Below, piece after piece: positions 17,971 to 27,172 of a stretch of 64,000 nt of DNA. Every line of letters starts with the position of its first letter. Positions within the stretch are counted from its first letter, which is position 1. Origin of the DNA: an uncultured Proteiniphilum sp. GTDB lineage: Bacteria > Bacteroidota > Bacteroidia > Bacteroidales > Dysgonomonadaceae. The stretch is from the NCBI GenBank assembly GCA_927407015.1, contig CAKMJT010000029.1, positions 1-64,000 on the forward strand, written 5' to 3'. The translations under genes and the position numbers were made by a program. Under the pieces are notes generated by a model that saw only the letters and a list, made by a program, of their open reading frames with translations, was not told the origin of the DNA and ran no database searches.

Positions 17971-19584
17971 TCACTTGCGGACAGAACCATGTGACTGATG
18001 AATTGAGTGACAGAGCGGCGCATCCTCTGCACGTTGGGCCGGTACCGGTAAGGGATGGGCAGGCTTCATCCCGATTGTCACCCGTAGATCATCCGCTTTT
18101 CCGTATACGAGCTTCCGTCCGCTACCGTTTTGTATATCAACATGATCATCCCAGATACTTGATATGGATTCTTTTGCTTTTCTGATGACCGGGGTACGTA
18201 GTATAAACCGCTCCGTGATACCGGCAAAGTTGCCGGAAGCAGCACCGGTGAGTGCATGGATAAAATTATCGAGGGAGGCAAGCATTTCCTCTTTTTGGAC
18301 GGAAGCATCATCCCGCTGGTCCTCGTTGCCGCTGTAATGGGCAAGCATCATCTCAATGGCCGGATCGGAGAGATCCTTCATGACCATCTCCGTCAGCACA
18401 GCAGCGTCGGGGATGGTGATAAAAGATTTTGCCCACCTGGGCAGATACCCGGCTAAAGCAGGATGGTAGTCGTTGATGAATCCGGCGAACATCTCCCTGA
18501 ATCCATGCTCGATGGTCTGCCTGGCATATGTCTGAAAATCGGCTTCTCCTAATAGTGGGTAATCAATTTCTTCAATATATTTTGTTTCAACGGATAGTGA
18601 GTCTCCGGCGACCTCCACAATCCTGTAGGGAGATGGATAGGTTACAATCGATCCGGTTTCCACCTCGTAGAAGCAGTTGCCATCCGGTCCCTCAACCATC
18701 GAAATGTCAGACGAGTGAAAATGTCCCGTAAACAAAACATGTATACCATAGTCGATGAATTTCTCCTGTACATCCCTGAAGTTATCCACCATATAGGGTG
18801 CGGCAAAGAGCCCCTGATGTGTAAAATGTTCCACCACATTGTGATGCATCATCACCAGTATCTGCTTACCAAGGTTTTGAGCCACCTGCATCTCGGTACG
18901 CAGCCATGCCATGGTTTGGGGCCTGATGGCACCACCCGTGGTATTGTGATCGTCCTCATCGCCTTTGGAGATAAAACGGTTGTCATCATAGCGGCAGGCA
19001 TCCATACACATTACCCTTAAACCGTTTACCGGCTCGCTCACGTAACTCAAAGAATGTGCATCGCGGCTGACCGCTCTGTCATAACCGTAATCTGAATAAA
19101 TAACGGCAAAATCTTCCGCGGAGATGATCGCCTCTCTGCGGACTGTATCCCCATGAAAACTAACGGCATCAGGATTATTCACGTCGTGATTACCAGGGAT
19201 CACCAACACCCTTACCCCTCTTTCCCGCAATGGTTTTAACAGCTCTGCCACCTCAAGGTGACTCACCAGCTCTCCGTCTTTTGTTAAATCACCCGGGATA
19301 AGAACAATATCCGGATTCTCCTGCAGCAAAAGCTGCACAGTCTGCCGGAGTATTGCATCACTCTCCATAAGCATTTTCCTGTCTCCGTTAAGATAGTCAT
19401 ACAGCGCTTTTCCACGTTCAACGATCAGTGAAGGGTGGGTATAGTGGATGTCGGAGATAACGCCTATGCGGATTGTCTGAGCGGTCATCGAGTGGCTATA
19501 TGTGTACAAAACGAAAGCAGCAAGCGTGGATAAAACGATACTCCCTATTCCAGTATGCCGTAGTCTTATCATCTCTTTTTTCAT
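17971..19584 (-). CDS. Exported calcineurin-like metallophosphoesterase
   Basis: A 537-residue protein with an N-terminal hydrophobic export/anchor segment (about 12-34) and all metallophosphoesterase motifs in order: SDIH (D45, H47), GDLTKDGE (D99), GNHDVNNP (N132, H133), MMHHNVVEH and GHFHSSD. The fold gives a binuclear-metal phosphoesterase; the substrate is unknown. A helical C-terminal extension of about 200 residues follows the catalytic core. It lies 164 bases upstream of the purH start on the same strand. Confidence 0.88.
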   Translation of the reverse strand: MKKEMIRLRHTGIGSIVLSTLAAFVLYTYSHSMTAQTIRIGVISDIHYTHPSLIVERGKALYDYLNGDRKMLMESDAILRQTVQLLLQENPDIVLIPGDLTKDGELVSHLEVAELLKPLRERGVRVLVIPGNHDVNNPDAVSFHGDTVRREAIISAEDFAVIYSDYGYDRAVSRDAHSLSYVSEPVNGLRVMCMDACRYDDNRFISKGDEDDHNTTGGAIRPQTMAWLRTEMQVAQNLGKQILVMMHHNVVEHFTHQGLFAAPYMVDNFRDVQEKFIDYGIHVLFTGHFHSSDISMVEGPDGNCFYEVETGSIVTYPSPYRIVEVAGDSLSVETKYIEEIDYPLLGEADFQTYARQTIEHGFREMFAGFINDYHPALAGYLPRWAKSFITIPDAAVLTEMVMKDLSDPAIEMMLAHYSGNEDQRDDASVQKEEMLASLDNFIHALTGAASGNFAGITERFILRTPVIRKAKESISSIWDDHVDIQNGSGRKLVYGKADDLRVTIGMKPAHPLPVPAQRAEDAPLCHSIHQSHGSVRK

Positions 19585-19803
19585 GTTGCTAAGTTACACC
19601 ATAAACCAGACATAAAGAAAACTTCCCGGTTAAGTTAAAATGAAGTTACAGCTGTAAACAGAGTATACCGGCAGACGTCATGCTGCCGAGGTGTGAGGGG
19701 TGCGAGTCGGCGGCATCAGAACGATCTATCATTGAAACGGGAGTGCCACTCATGCGACACCCCCGCTTACAAAAATTATCTTCTATTCAATGAACGAGAA
19801 AAG

Positions 19804-20766
19804 TTATTTCACCTCCCAACCCAGGGCACTTGCACCCAGAACGGCTGCATCACTTTCCTTGAGTTCGGAGAACAGCAGCTTCACCTTGTTCTTGAATATA
19901 TTTAACAGGTTCTTCTCCATACTCTCACGGATGGGGTTCATGATGAGGTCACCGGCCTTAGCCAGGCCACCAAAAAGTATGATCGCCTCGGGACTGGAGA
20001 ATGCAACGAAATCGGCAAAAGCCTCACCCAGCATCTCTCCCGTGAAACGGAAAATCTCCTTTGCCATCTCGTCTCCTGCCATAGCGGCATCGAACACATC
20101 CTTTGAGGTGATGTCATCCATCGGTATGTTACGCAAGCGTGTATCTATCTCAGGCCTCAGCTCCAGATATTCGCGTGCGGTGCGTGCAACACCCGTGGCC
20201 GAGGAGTAGGCTTCGAGACATCCTGCTCTGCCACAACCGCACAGACGGCCGTTGTGACGTCGTACAATCACGTGGCCCAGCTCACCGGCGAAGCCATCAT
20301 GGCCGTATACCAGCTGTCCGTTGACCACGATACCGCTACCCACGCCTGTACCCAGCGTGATCACGATAAAATCTTTCATGCCGCGGGCAGCACCGTAGGT
20401 CATCTCACCAATGGCTGCAGCGTTTGCATCATTCGTGAGTGCTACGGGGATTCCCACACGGTCCTCCAGCATTTGTGCAAAGGGAATCACCCCTTTCCAG
20501 CGCAGGTTGGGTGCAAACTCGATGCTACCGGTAAAGTAATTGCCGTTGGGTGTCCCTGCACCAATACCTTTGATTTGATCCTTGGTCGTTGTCTCTCCAA
20601 TGAGGTTGTTGATCAGTTCTGTCAGCTCATCCAGATAGTTTTCAATTTGTGCATGTTTCGCGGTTTTAATGCTGCCGCTGATTAAGATCTGGCCTCTTTT
20701 GTCAACAATGCCGACGACGGTATTTGTTCCGCCGACATCAATACCTATTACATAGGGTTTATCCAT
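19804..20766 (-). CDS. ROK-family sugar kinase (glucokinase-like)
   Basis: A 320-residue cytoplasmic ATP-dependent hexose kinase. It shows the ATP-binding start IGIDVGGTNTVVGIVD, the sugar-binding ALTNDANAAAIGE, ExGH in GELGHVIV, and the ROK zinc motif CGCGRAGCLEAY. ROK kinases in Bacteroidales include glucokinase, but the family also phosphorylates fructose, N-acetylmannosamine and others, so the sugar is not fixed. It is monocistronic by spacing and divergent from the tryptophanase-like gene. Confidence 0.9.
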   Translation of the reverse strand: MDKPYVIGIDVGGTNTVVGIVDKRGQILISGSIKTAKHAQIENYLDELTELINNLIGETTTKDQIKGIGAGTPNGNYFTGSIEFAPNLRWKGVIPFAQMLEDRVGIPVALTNDANAAAIGEMTYGAARGMKDFIVITLGTGVGSGIVVNGQLVYGHDGFAGELGHVIVRRHNGRLCGCGRAGCLEAYSSATGVARTAREYLELRPEIDTRLRNIPMDDITSKDVFDAAMAGDEMAKEIFRFTGEMLGEAFADFVAFSSPEAIILFGGLAKAGDLIMNPIRESMEKNLLNIFKNKVKLLFSELKESDAAVLGASALGWEVK

Positions 20767-20819
20767 GATTCGTTTTATTAAAAGTTAGTCAATGATAATT
20801 GTAAGTAAATTCTTTGCCA

Positions 20820-20827
20820 CAAATATA
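20820..20827 (-). promoter_or_regulatory. Possible promoter -7 element of the ROK kinase gene
   Basis: The minus strand reads TATATTTG, matching TAnnTTTG, 53 bases before the ROK ATG. A TTG at the -33 position was not found, so this is a partial match only. Confidence 0.35.
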
Positions 20828-20923
20828 TGGAAATTTCATTAAACAGCTTATCGGAAGGTTGATTTATTACAATTATATTTCGAAAGCAGGTGTGCTGATA
20901 TCAATATTGAAGAAAAAAAATGA

Positions 20924-20953
20924 TTGCCACATTCATAAATTTATCTACATTTG
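20924..20953 (+). promoter_or_regulatory. Promoter of the tryptophanase-like gene
   Basis: TTG (20924-20926), a 19-base spacer and TACATTTG (20946-20953), a perfect -7 box. A second TACATTTG follows at 20966-20973 but lacks a -33 partner. The predicted leader is about 95 bases long. Confidence 0.6.
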
Positions 20954-21056
20954 CACCTTTAAATTTACATTTGATGCCGGAAGGCTGTCATAAATATCAT
21001 TTTAGAACCAAATAACACAATTATATATATACAAAGACTATACAGAAACGATTATC

Positions 21057-22505
21057 ATGAATGAAATTAAATTTTATAACGGGGAGAATATCCCGTTGGA
21101 ACTACACAAAGTACGGGTTGTACAGAAATTATTTTTAGTACCTATTGAAAGACGGTTAGCGGCGTTACAGGAGGGTGGATTCAACACCTTCAGGCTAAGC
21201 ACGAAAGATGTTTTTCTGGACATGCTTACCGATAGCGGCACCAATGCCATGAGTGACAACCAGATGGCCGCCATGATGCAGGCTGACGATGCCTATGCGG
21301 GTTCACAAAGTTTTTTCCGTCTGCAGAAGGCAGTAGAGGATGTCCTGGGTAAAAAGTATTACCTGCCGGTACACCAGGGACGAGCAGCTGAGAATATCTT
21401 ATCGAATGCCTATGTGCGGAAAGGCAATCTCGTACCCATGAATTATCATTTTACCACCGCCATGGCGCACATCACCCAGTACGGTGGAAATATAGCAGAA
21501 TTACTATACGACGAAGCTTATGTAATCAATTCCTCCCACCCCTTCAAGGGAAACATGAACATTGAAAAACTGGAGGAGATTATCAAGATACACGGAGCTA
21601 AAAATATTCCGTTCATTCGCATGGAAGCCTCAACCAATCTTATCGGAGGTCAGCCGTTTTCGGTACAAAACCTGAGGGATGTAAGGATTATTGCCGATAA
21701 ATACAACCTCCGGCTTGTGCTCGATGCAAGCCTGCTGGGCGAAAACGCTTATCTGGTTATCCAGCGTGAAGAAGAGTTCAAAAACAGCAGCATGGGTGAA
21801 GTGATCCAGATCATGACGGGTCTGGCCGATATTGTTTACTTCTCTGCCCGCAAGTTGAGCTCTTCGCGCGGTGGCGGCATCTGTACAAATAATTTCGAAA
21901 TATACCGTGAACTCGAAGCGCTGGTTCCTCTGTTTGAAGGGTTTCTCACTTACGGCGGCATCTCGGTACGTGAAATTGAAGCAATGGCGGTAGGGTTATA
22001 TGAAACACTCGATGAAACAATGATCAGTCAGAGTCCCAATTTCATCGCCTATCTGGTGAACTCACTCGATGCCCATGGCGTTCCCATGGTAAAACCGGCC
22101 GGAGTGCTGGGTGCACACGTCGATGCGATGCAGGTATGTGCCCATATTCCGCAGAAAGAATACCCTGCCGGATCCCTGGCAGCTGCTCTCTATCTGATTT
22201 CCGGCATTCGTGGCATGGAGCGCGGTTCCATCTCGAATCAACGGGACGAGTATGGCAACGAGACGTATGCCGATATGGAACTGGTACGATTGGCAGTACC
22301 CCGCCGCGTATTCACCCTCTCCCAAATTAAATATGTGGAGGATCGCATGACCTGGCTTTACGAAAACCGGGAATTGATTGGTGGTCTTCGCTTTGTCTAT
22401 GAGCCACCGGTGCTCCGCTTCTTCATGGGAGGCCTGGAACCGGTTAGCGACTGGCCACTGAAACTAATTGCGAAGTTCAAGGAAGACTTCGGCGATAGTT
22501 TATAA
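21057..22505 (+). CDS. Tryptophanase/tyrosine phenol-lyase-family PLP lyase
   Basis: A 482-residue fold-type I PLP enzyme. DVFLDMLTDSGTNAMSDNQMAAMMQADDAYAGSQSFFRLQKAV and LPVHQGRAAENIL closely follow tryptophanase and tyrosine phenol-lyase, D222 is in the cofactor-binding VLDAS, and the Schiff-base lysine is probably K266 in SARKLSSSRGGGI. In classical tryptophanase the corresponding stretch is SAKKDxMVxMGG, so the cofactor loop is altered and indole production should not be assumed. A beta-elimination of an amino acid to pyruvate and ammonia is the likely chemistry. It is monocistronic, with its own promoter and terminator. Confidence 0.8.
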   Translation: MNEIKFYNGENIPLELHKVRVVQKLFLVPIERRLAALQEGGFNTFRLSTKDVFLDMLTDSGTNAMSDNQMAAMMQADDAYAGSQSFFRLQKAVEDVLGKKYYLPVHQGRAAENILSNAYVRKGNLVPMNYHFTTAMAHITQYGGNIAELLYDEAYVINSSHPFKGNMNIEKLEEIIKIHGAKNIPFIRMEASTNLIGGQPFSVQNLRDVRIIADKYNLRLVLDASLLGENAYLVIQREEEFKNSSMGEVIQIMTGLADIVYFSARKLSSSRGGGICTNNFEIYRELEALVPLFEGFLTYGGISVREIEAMAVGLYETLDETMISQSPNFIAYLVNSLDAHGVPMVKPAGVLGAHVDAMQVCAHIPQKEYPAGSLAAALYLISGIRGMERGSISNQRDEYGNETYADMELVRLAVPRRVFTLSQIKYVEDRMTWLYENRELIGGLRFVYEPPVLRFFMGGLEPVSDWPLKLIAKFKEDFGDSL

Positions 22506-22516
22506 AATGTATCCTG

Positions 22517-22546
22517 AAAAGAGAAAGAGGTACCTCTTTCTCTTTT
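22517..22546. terminator. Bidirectional rho-independent terminator
   Basis: A perfect 30-base palindrome (AAAAGAGAAAGAGGT/ACCTCTTTCTCTTTT) between the convergent tryptophanase-like gene and namA. The A-rich and T-rich flanks give a U-tract on either strand. Confidence 0.9.
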
Positions 22547-22551
22547 TTATT

Positions 22552-23598
22552 TCATTTTCTTCGTTTGCCCCTCATATATTGTCCGGGCCATTCAACATCA
22601 GTTTCATTCAATACAAAATAGGGATTGCGCAATAATTCGCGACCAAGAAATACCATGTCTGCCTGTTTATTCTCCAGAATAGTTTCAATCTCTTCTTTGG
22701 TAGTGATTAAACCCACGGCAGATGTCAGAATGCCTGTTTTGCGGATGGCTTCCGCGAAAGAAACCTGATATAGAGGCTTTAGAACGATATTTTGCGTGAT
22801 AATATTACCCCCTGTGGAACAGTCGATAAGATCTACTCCCATACTTTTTAAGATGGCGGAAAGCTTTACAGCCTCTGCAACATCCCAGCCACCTTCAGCC
22901 CATTCTGTGATGGAAAGGCGTACAAATAAGGGCAAATTTTCAGGCCATACTGTTTTGACAGATTCTACTATTTGTAATAAAAAGCGAATACGATTTTCAA
23001 AACTACCGCCATATTCGTCGGTACGATGATTACTCAATGGCGATAGGAATTGGTGTATCAAATAGCCATGGGCCCCATGTATTTCTATTACCTGAAATCC
23101 GGCTTCCAATGCCCGCTGTGCAGCATCTTTAAATTTCACGGTCAGCATTTGGATTTCCGATACCGTCAGTTGTTTGGGAGGAATTTCATCCGGTGAGAAA
23201 GGAATGGGAGAAGGTGCCATGGTTTGCCAACCACCGTTTTCAATAGTTAACTGTTTACCACCGGGATAATCAGTTGAGGCCTTGCGTCCGGCGTGTGCGA
23301 GTTGAATAGCTGGAACAGCATCTTGAGAACGTATAAAATCTGTAATTTTTTTTAGGGGAGCAATCTGTTCATCTTTCCATAGTCCCATGTCGTAAGGTGA
23401 TATTCTTCCTTCCGGTACAACAGCTGTAGCTTCCTGAATGATGAGTCCCGCACCGCCTACCGCACGTGTACCATAATGAACAAGATGCCATTCGGTGGCA
23501 AAACCATTCACTGAGGAATACATACACATAGGGGACATTCCGATACGGTTTTTGATAGTTAAGGACTTTATCGATAGCGGTTCGTTTATTATATTCAT
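22552..23598 (-). CDS. namA: NADPH dehydrogenase NamA (old yellow enzyme family)
   Basis: A 348-residue FMN-dependent ene-reductase of the YqjM/NamA class. It has KNRIGMSPMCMYSS with the Cys that tunes the flavin, WHLVHYGTRAVGGAGLIIQEATAV, and EIHGAHGYLIHQFLSPLSNHRTDEYGGS, where His and Tyr position the substrate. The physiological substrate of this class is usually unknown; it reduces activated alkenes. It is convergent with the tryptophanase-like gene and divergent from the sulfatase block. Confidence 0.93.
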   Translation of the reverse strand: MNIINEPLSIKSLTIKNRIGMSPMCMYSSVNGFATEWHLVHYGTRAVGGAGLIIQEATAVVPEGRISPYDMGLWKDEQIAPLKKITDFIRSQDAVPAIQLAHAGRKASTDYPGGKQLTIENGGWQTMAPSPIPFSPDEIPPKQLTVSEIQMLTVKFKDAAQRALEAGFQVIEIHGAHGYLIHQFLSPLSNHRTDEYGGSFENRIRFLLQIVESVKTVWPENLPLFVRLSITEWAEGGWDVAEAVKLSAILKSMGVDLIDCSTGGNIITQNIVLKPLYQVSFAEAIRKTGILTSAVGLITTKEEIETILENKQADMVFLGRELLRNPYFVLNETDVEWPGQYMRGKRRK

Positions 23599-23629
23599 AA
23601 ATTATAAAAAAAATTATATTGCATTCTGA

Positions 23630-23637
23630 CAAACTTA
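23630..23637 (-). promoter_or_regulatory. Possible promoter -7 element of namA
   Basis: The minus strand reads TAAGTTTG, matching TAnnTTTG, 31 bases before the namA ATG. The -33 element is not evident. Confidence 0.4.
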
Positions 23638-23718
23638 CATAAAAAATTCTTTTCAAGTGAGGATTTTATAACCTTTTACAAAGGTATGTTGTAAAACACA
23701 TAAAAACATTTTTTTATG

Positions 23719-23779
23719 TAATATTAACCGGATATCTTTGCCATCGTAATCAGCACAGAACAGAACAGAACAGTACACC
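23719..23779 (+). promoter_or_regulatory. Promoter-operator repeat, copy 1 (sulfatase block)
   Basis: This 61-base segment matches 33253-33313 upstream of fucR at 59 positions. It contains a perfect -7 box, TATCTTTG (23733-23740), then CCATCGT and AATCAGCACAG followed by the direct repeat CAGAACAGAACAG. The AATCAGCACAG core recurs upstream of fucI. The core begins eight bases after the -7 box, around the predicted transcription start, where a repressor would block initiation. FucR is the obvious candidate because its own gene carries the other full copy. Confidence 0.7.
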
Positions 23780-23789
23780 ATGACGTGTC

Positions 23790-23876
23790 ATGAGAAAAAC
23801 TTTTACATTATTCATTTTAGGGATTTTCCTTTGCACCGGGCATTTCCTCAGCAGGCAATCTGGAACGAAACGATAA
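23790..23876 (+). CDS. 28-codon leader ORF or signal-peptide relic
   Basis: ATG at 23790 opens MRKTFTLFILGIFLCTGHFLSRQSGTKR and a TAA follows at 23874. The peptide is a textbook export signal (basic start, hydrophobic core) with nothing behind it. It lies between the promoter-operator repeat and the sulfatase start (21 bases after its stop). It could be what remains of a deleted secreted enzyme, or a short translated leader. Only position and composition support it. Confidence 0.35.
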   Translation: MRKTFTLFILGIFLCTGHFLSRQSGTKR

Positions 23877-23897
23877 GAATCAAAAACAACTTATCCT

Positions 23898-25502
23898 ATG
23901 AAAACTAATTTGCTCACTGCCGCTACATTATTCGGAGTAAGTTCCACAGCACTCCTGGGAGCTGGTCAGACCCAGGAAAAAAAAGGGGAGCAACGACCAA
24001 ACATCATCTTCATCATGAGCGATGATCACGCCTATCAGGCCATCAGCGCCTATGGTCACGGATTAAATCAGACACCCAACATCGACCGGCTGGCTACAGA
24101 GGGAGCCATGTTTACACGTTCTACCGTCACCAATTCAATCAGCGCTCCCAGTCGTGCTGTGCTGCTAACCGGTAAGCATAGTTTTATAAACGGGAAAGTG
24201 GATAACTTACAGCCGTTCAACTGGGATCAGCCCAATTTCCCGAAACTGATGCAGGCCAACGGATACCAAACGGCCATGATCGGCAAGATTCACCTCGACG
24301 GCATCCCCCAGGGTTTTGACTACTCTATGGTGCTGCCTGGACAGGGAGAGTACTACAACCCCGATTTTCTGATTGATGGGAAAAGAGTAAGAAAAGAGGG
24401 TTATTGTACCGAAATAATTACGGAAGAGACACTCGACTGGCTCAAAAACAAACGCGACCCGGAGAAACCGTTCTGTGTACTCTATCACCAAAAAGCGCCT
24501 CACCGCAACTGGCTGCCGGCACCCGAATATCTGACACTCTACGACGATATGACGTTTGAACCGCCGGCAACCTTCTTCGATAATTATGAAGGTCGCGGCA
24601 CCGCCGCCAAAGAACAGGAGATGCAAATTCACGGACATGCAAGATGGGGACGTGACTTTAAAATGATCGTCGACCCCAATGGTGACAGCACCGGCTTTTA
24701 CAATCAACTGAAGCGGTTTACGTCCCAACAGCGAGCGGACTGGCTGGCCGCGTATACGCCCAAAAACGAGGCATTTAAAGCCAATTATGCCAATATGACG
24801 GACAGAGAGATTGCTCTCTGGAAATACAACCGGTATATCAAAGATTATCTGCGTACGATCAAGTCGGTGGACGACGGCGTAGGTGAAATGCTGGATTATC
24901 TGGAAGAATCGGGACTGGCGGAAAATACCATCGTTGTCTACACCTCCGACCAGGGATTTTACCTCGGTGAACATGGCTGGTTCGACAAACGGTTCATGTA
25001 TGAAGAATCCTTCAGAACCCCTCTGTTAATCCGATATCCCAAAGAGATAAAGGCAGGTACCGTGATCGGTGAGCTGGTGCAGAATCTCGATTTTGCTCCT
25101 ACCCTGCTCGATTATGCGGGTATTTCAGCGCCGAAGGAGATGCAGGGAGAATCGTTTCGTAAACTGGTTGCAGGAAAAACCGATACATGGCGCGATGCGG
25201 TGTATTACACGTACTACGAATACCCGGCGGAGCATATGGTGAAACGGCATTACGGCGTTGCCACCGACCGGTACAAACTGATCCATTTCTATTACGACAT
25301 CGATGAATGGGAAATGTATGATCTGAAGACAGACCCGCATGAGTTGAAAAATATCTATAATGATCCGGCTTATACTGAGGTACAGGAGAAGCTTCACAAA
25401 AGACTGGAAGAACTTCGGAAACAATATGGCGACAGTGATGCATTGAACGACAGGTTTCTGAAGGAATTCCTCGACCATCAGGCAAAACGTACACAAAAAT
25501 GA
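23898..25502 (+). CDS. Secreted S1 sulfatase, serine type (S1_11-like)
   Basis: Hydrolyses sulfate esters on glycans after export. The 534 residues start with a signal peptide (about 1-24), then the metal-binding NIIFIMSDDH (DD 42-43) and the formylglycine motif SAPSR with S82 as the residue to be oxidised, so a radical-SAM maturase is required. YTSDQGFYLGEHGWFDKRFMYEESFRTPLLIRYP resembles the S1_11 group, whose characterised Bacteroides members remove 6-O-sulfate from GlcNAc; that subfamily assignment is from memory and tentative. It is the first complete gene after the fucR-like promoter-operator copy. Confidence 0.9.
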   Translation: MKTNLLTAATLFGVSSTALLGAGQTQEKKGEQRPNIIFIMSDDHAYQAISAYGHGLNQTPNIDRLATEGAMFTRSTVTNSISAPSRAVLLTGKHSFINGKVDNLQPFNWDQPNFPKLMQANGYQTAMIGKIHLDGIPQGFDYSMVLPGQGEYYNPDFLIDGKRVRKEGYCTEIITEETLDWLKNKRDPEKPFCVLYHQKAPHRNWLPAPEYLTLYDDMTFEPPATFFDNYEGRGTAAKEQEMQIHGHARWGRDFKMIVDPNGDSTGFYNQLKRFTSQQRADWLAAYTPKNEAFKANYANMTDREIALWKYNRYIKDYLRTIKSVDDGVGEMLDYLEESGLAENTIVVYTSDQGFYLGEHGWFDKRFMYEESFRTPLLIRYPKEIKAGTVIGELVQNLDFAPTLLDYAGISAPKEMQGESFRKLVAGKTDTWRDAVYYTYYEYPAEHMVKRHYGVATDRYKLIHFYYDIDEWEMYDLKTDPHELKNIYNDPAYTEVQEKLHKRLEELRKQYGDSDALNDRFLKEFLDHQAKRTQK

Positions 25503-25511
25503 CACTGTTTT

Positions 25512-25574
25512 GCCGGTTTTACGTGATAAGATGAGTCCACTCCGAAGGGCTTTCTGTCCGTTCGGGAAACCGGC
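25512..25574 (+). other. Inverted repeat structure in the sulfatase-M23 gap
   Basis: Outer arms GCCGGTTT (25512-25519) and AAACCGGC (25567-25574) enclose a smaller pair TCCGAA/TTCGG, so the RNA could fold into a branched stem. There is no T-tract, so this may be an intercistronic stability element rather than a terminator. Confidence 0.3.
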
Positions 25575-25653
25575 CTGTTCAATTCCGCGATTTTACCAAT
25601 GATTCCTGGGTACGAAAGGAAGTATATTTATCCGGTAGAGAGACAGTATAATT

Positions 25654-27015
25654 ATGAGAAAAGTAGTATTGATTTTATATCTCAGTCTATTAGGTTCCTG
25701 TGTCATCGGGCAGGAAACCAATTCTTCACCGGTAAAATGGGGAAACGCTTTCTACCTTAATCTGTCTGTCGGTGAATCGACCGAATTTCTTGGGAAAAAC
25801 ATTCACCTTGTTTCCATGGAAAATAACTGGTGCCTGGTGGATGTCGACGGTGTAAGGGAAAATCTCATTGTCGCCCGACGGGCTTTGCCGGTTGTTGTGA
25901 ACGGAATCCGCATTTTTATAGCCGATAACAGAAATGTTGAAAAGCTAACTACGGACGAGACAAACCCTCATGTTCATGACGCACTCACAAAAGATGCTTT
26001 ACTATGTCTGTCCGATGCATCGAAGCCGCTCCTCGACAACGGGAAATTTACCTTCCCGGTCGATCGTTCCGATGGATTTGAATGGACCAAAGCCGAAAAC
26101 AGTCATACCTGGGCATACCTCAGACCAACCCGTTCGCATGAAGGAACAGATATTAACCTGAACCGTGCCAGAGGAAAAGAAATCGATGCAATTGTTTCCA
26201 TTGAAGACGGGATTGTTCATTGGAAAGCCGATGAAAATCCCAATGAATCTTGCTTGTTTATCGAAAGCCATTCATCACCAGGAGTTTACTATATTTACCA
26301 GCATCTCAACAGGAAAACGGTATCGCTTAAAGAAGGAGACCGTGTAAAGAAAGGTCAATTTCTTGCCTATATCTGGGGCGACTGGAAATGGGGACATCTC
26401 CATTTTGCTGTAAAAGGTCAGGAAGGAGTATCGGACTACAAAAACCGATATAGCACACTGATCAACTGTTTTCCGCAATTGTATGAATTGTGGCATGGTG
26501 ATTTGAAATCACACACACCGGTTCGCACTACCGGGCATTACCATTTTGCCAAACATTACTGGCTTTACGGTAATGAACAAGCGTTGAACGGCTACGACGA
26601 AATACTCGGTTACGGATGGAATCTCGGAAGATGGTGTACGGCCTATACCGTAGAAACATCGGTGACCAATGAAGGAAATAGCCCGGATCAAAGCGCTGTT
26701 TTGCGTAAAACCATCCACAAAAATACGGGAATGCCTGCCAGCAATCCCAATAATTTTTATGATTTCGAGGTAAAGGTTTCCGACGGAGAATACCGTGTAA
26801 ACGTGAAGGCAGGGAACATGTACGCTCCCACCTGGCAAAGAATCGAAATAGAAAATATCGATTCAGGAACCTACGAACTCAAAGCCGGAGAGTTAAAGTG
26901 GACCGGTGAAAAACGTGTTAAGATATCGGATGGAAAGTTGACCATCCGCATATATTTAAAAGATGATGTCACCGAGGCGGGCATTTTTGAGATCTATTTT
27001 ACAATAGCAGGATAA
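25654..27015 (+). CDS. Secreted M23-type metallopeptidase-like protein with C-terminal beta domain
   Basis: The 453-residue protein has a signal peptide (1-20) and the complete LytM/M23 zinc signature: HEGTD (H162, D166), YQHL (H217) and HLHF (H248, H250). M23 enzymes usually cut peptidoglycan cross-bridges. Residues about 300-453 form a beta-rich domain whose GEYRVNVKAGNMYAPTWQRIEIEN stretch recalls malectin-like carbohydrate-binding folds. Lying between a sulfatase and a GH30-like gene on the same strand, it may act on a glycoconjugate rather than on the cell's own wall. The substrate is unknown. Confidence 0.75.
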   Translation: MRKVVLILYLSLLGSCVIGQETNSSPVKWGNAFYLNLSVGESTEFLGKNIHLVSMENNWCLVDVDGVRENLIVARRALPVVVNGIRIFIADNRNVEKLTTDETNPHVHDALTKDALLCLSDASKPLLDNGKFTFPVDRSDGFEWTKAENSHTWAYLRPTRSHEGTDINLNRARGKEIDAIVSIEDGIVHWKADENPNESCLFIESHSSPGVYYIYQHLNRKTVSLKEGDRVKKGQFLAYIWGDWKWGHLHFAVKGQEGVSDYKNRYSTLINCFPQLYELWHGDLKSHTPVRTTGHYHFAKHYWLYGNEQALNGYDEILGYGWNLGRWCTAYTVETSVTNEGNSPDQSAVLRKTIHKNTGMPASNPNNFYDFEVKVSDGEYRVNVKAGNMYAPTWQRIEIENIDSGTYELKAGELKWTGEKRVKISDGKLTIRIYLKDDVTEAGIFEIYFTIAG

Positions 27016-27172
27016 ATATAAAATTTTGCGTAAAGCAGGTTACCAAATAGCTGTTTTCGGTAGATGGCACTTAAAATTTGAAGTTAAATGATAAATCAAG
27101 TTTTCATAAATAACCTTGTGAAACCTGACCGATAATAATTGAAAAATCATCAAAACTAAAAAAATACCTAAG

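Noticed and set aside
19669-19688. CGGCAG/CTGCCG hairpin downstream of the ROK kinase gene
   Set aside because: Six base pairs and no U-tract; too weak for a terminator call.
20966-20973. Second TACATTTG as a tandem promoter for the tryptophanase-like gene
   Set aside because: No TTG at the required distance; the upstream box has correct spacing.
23761-23773. CAGAA direct repeats as a CRISPR-like or microsatellite array
   Set aside because: Only three units, without spacers, and part of a conserved promoter-operator segment.
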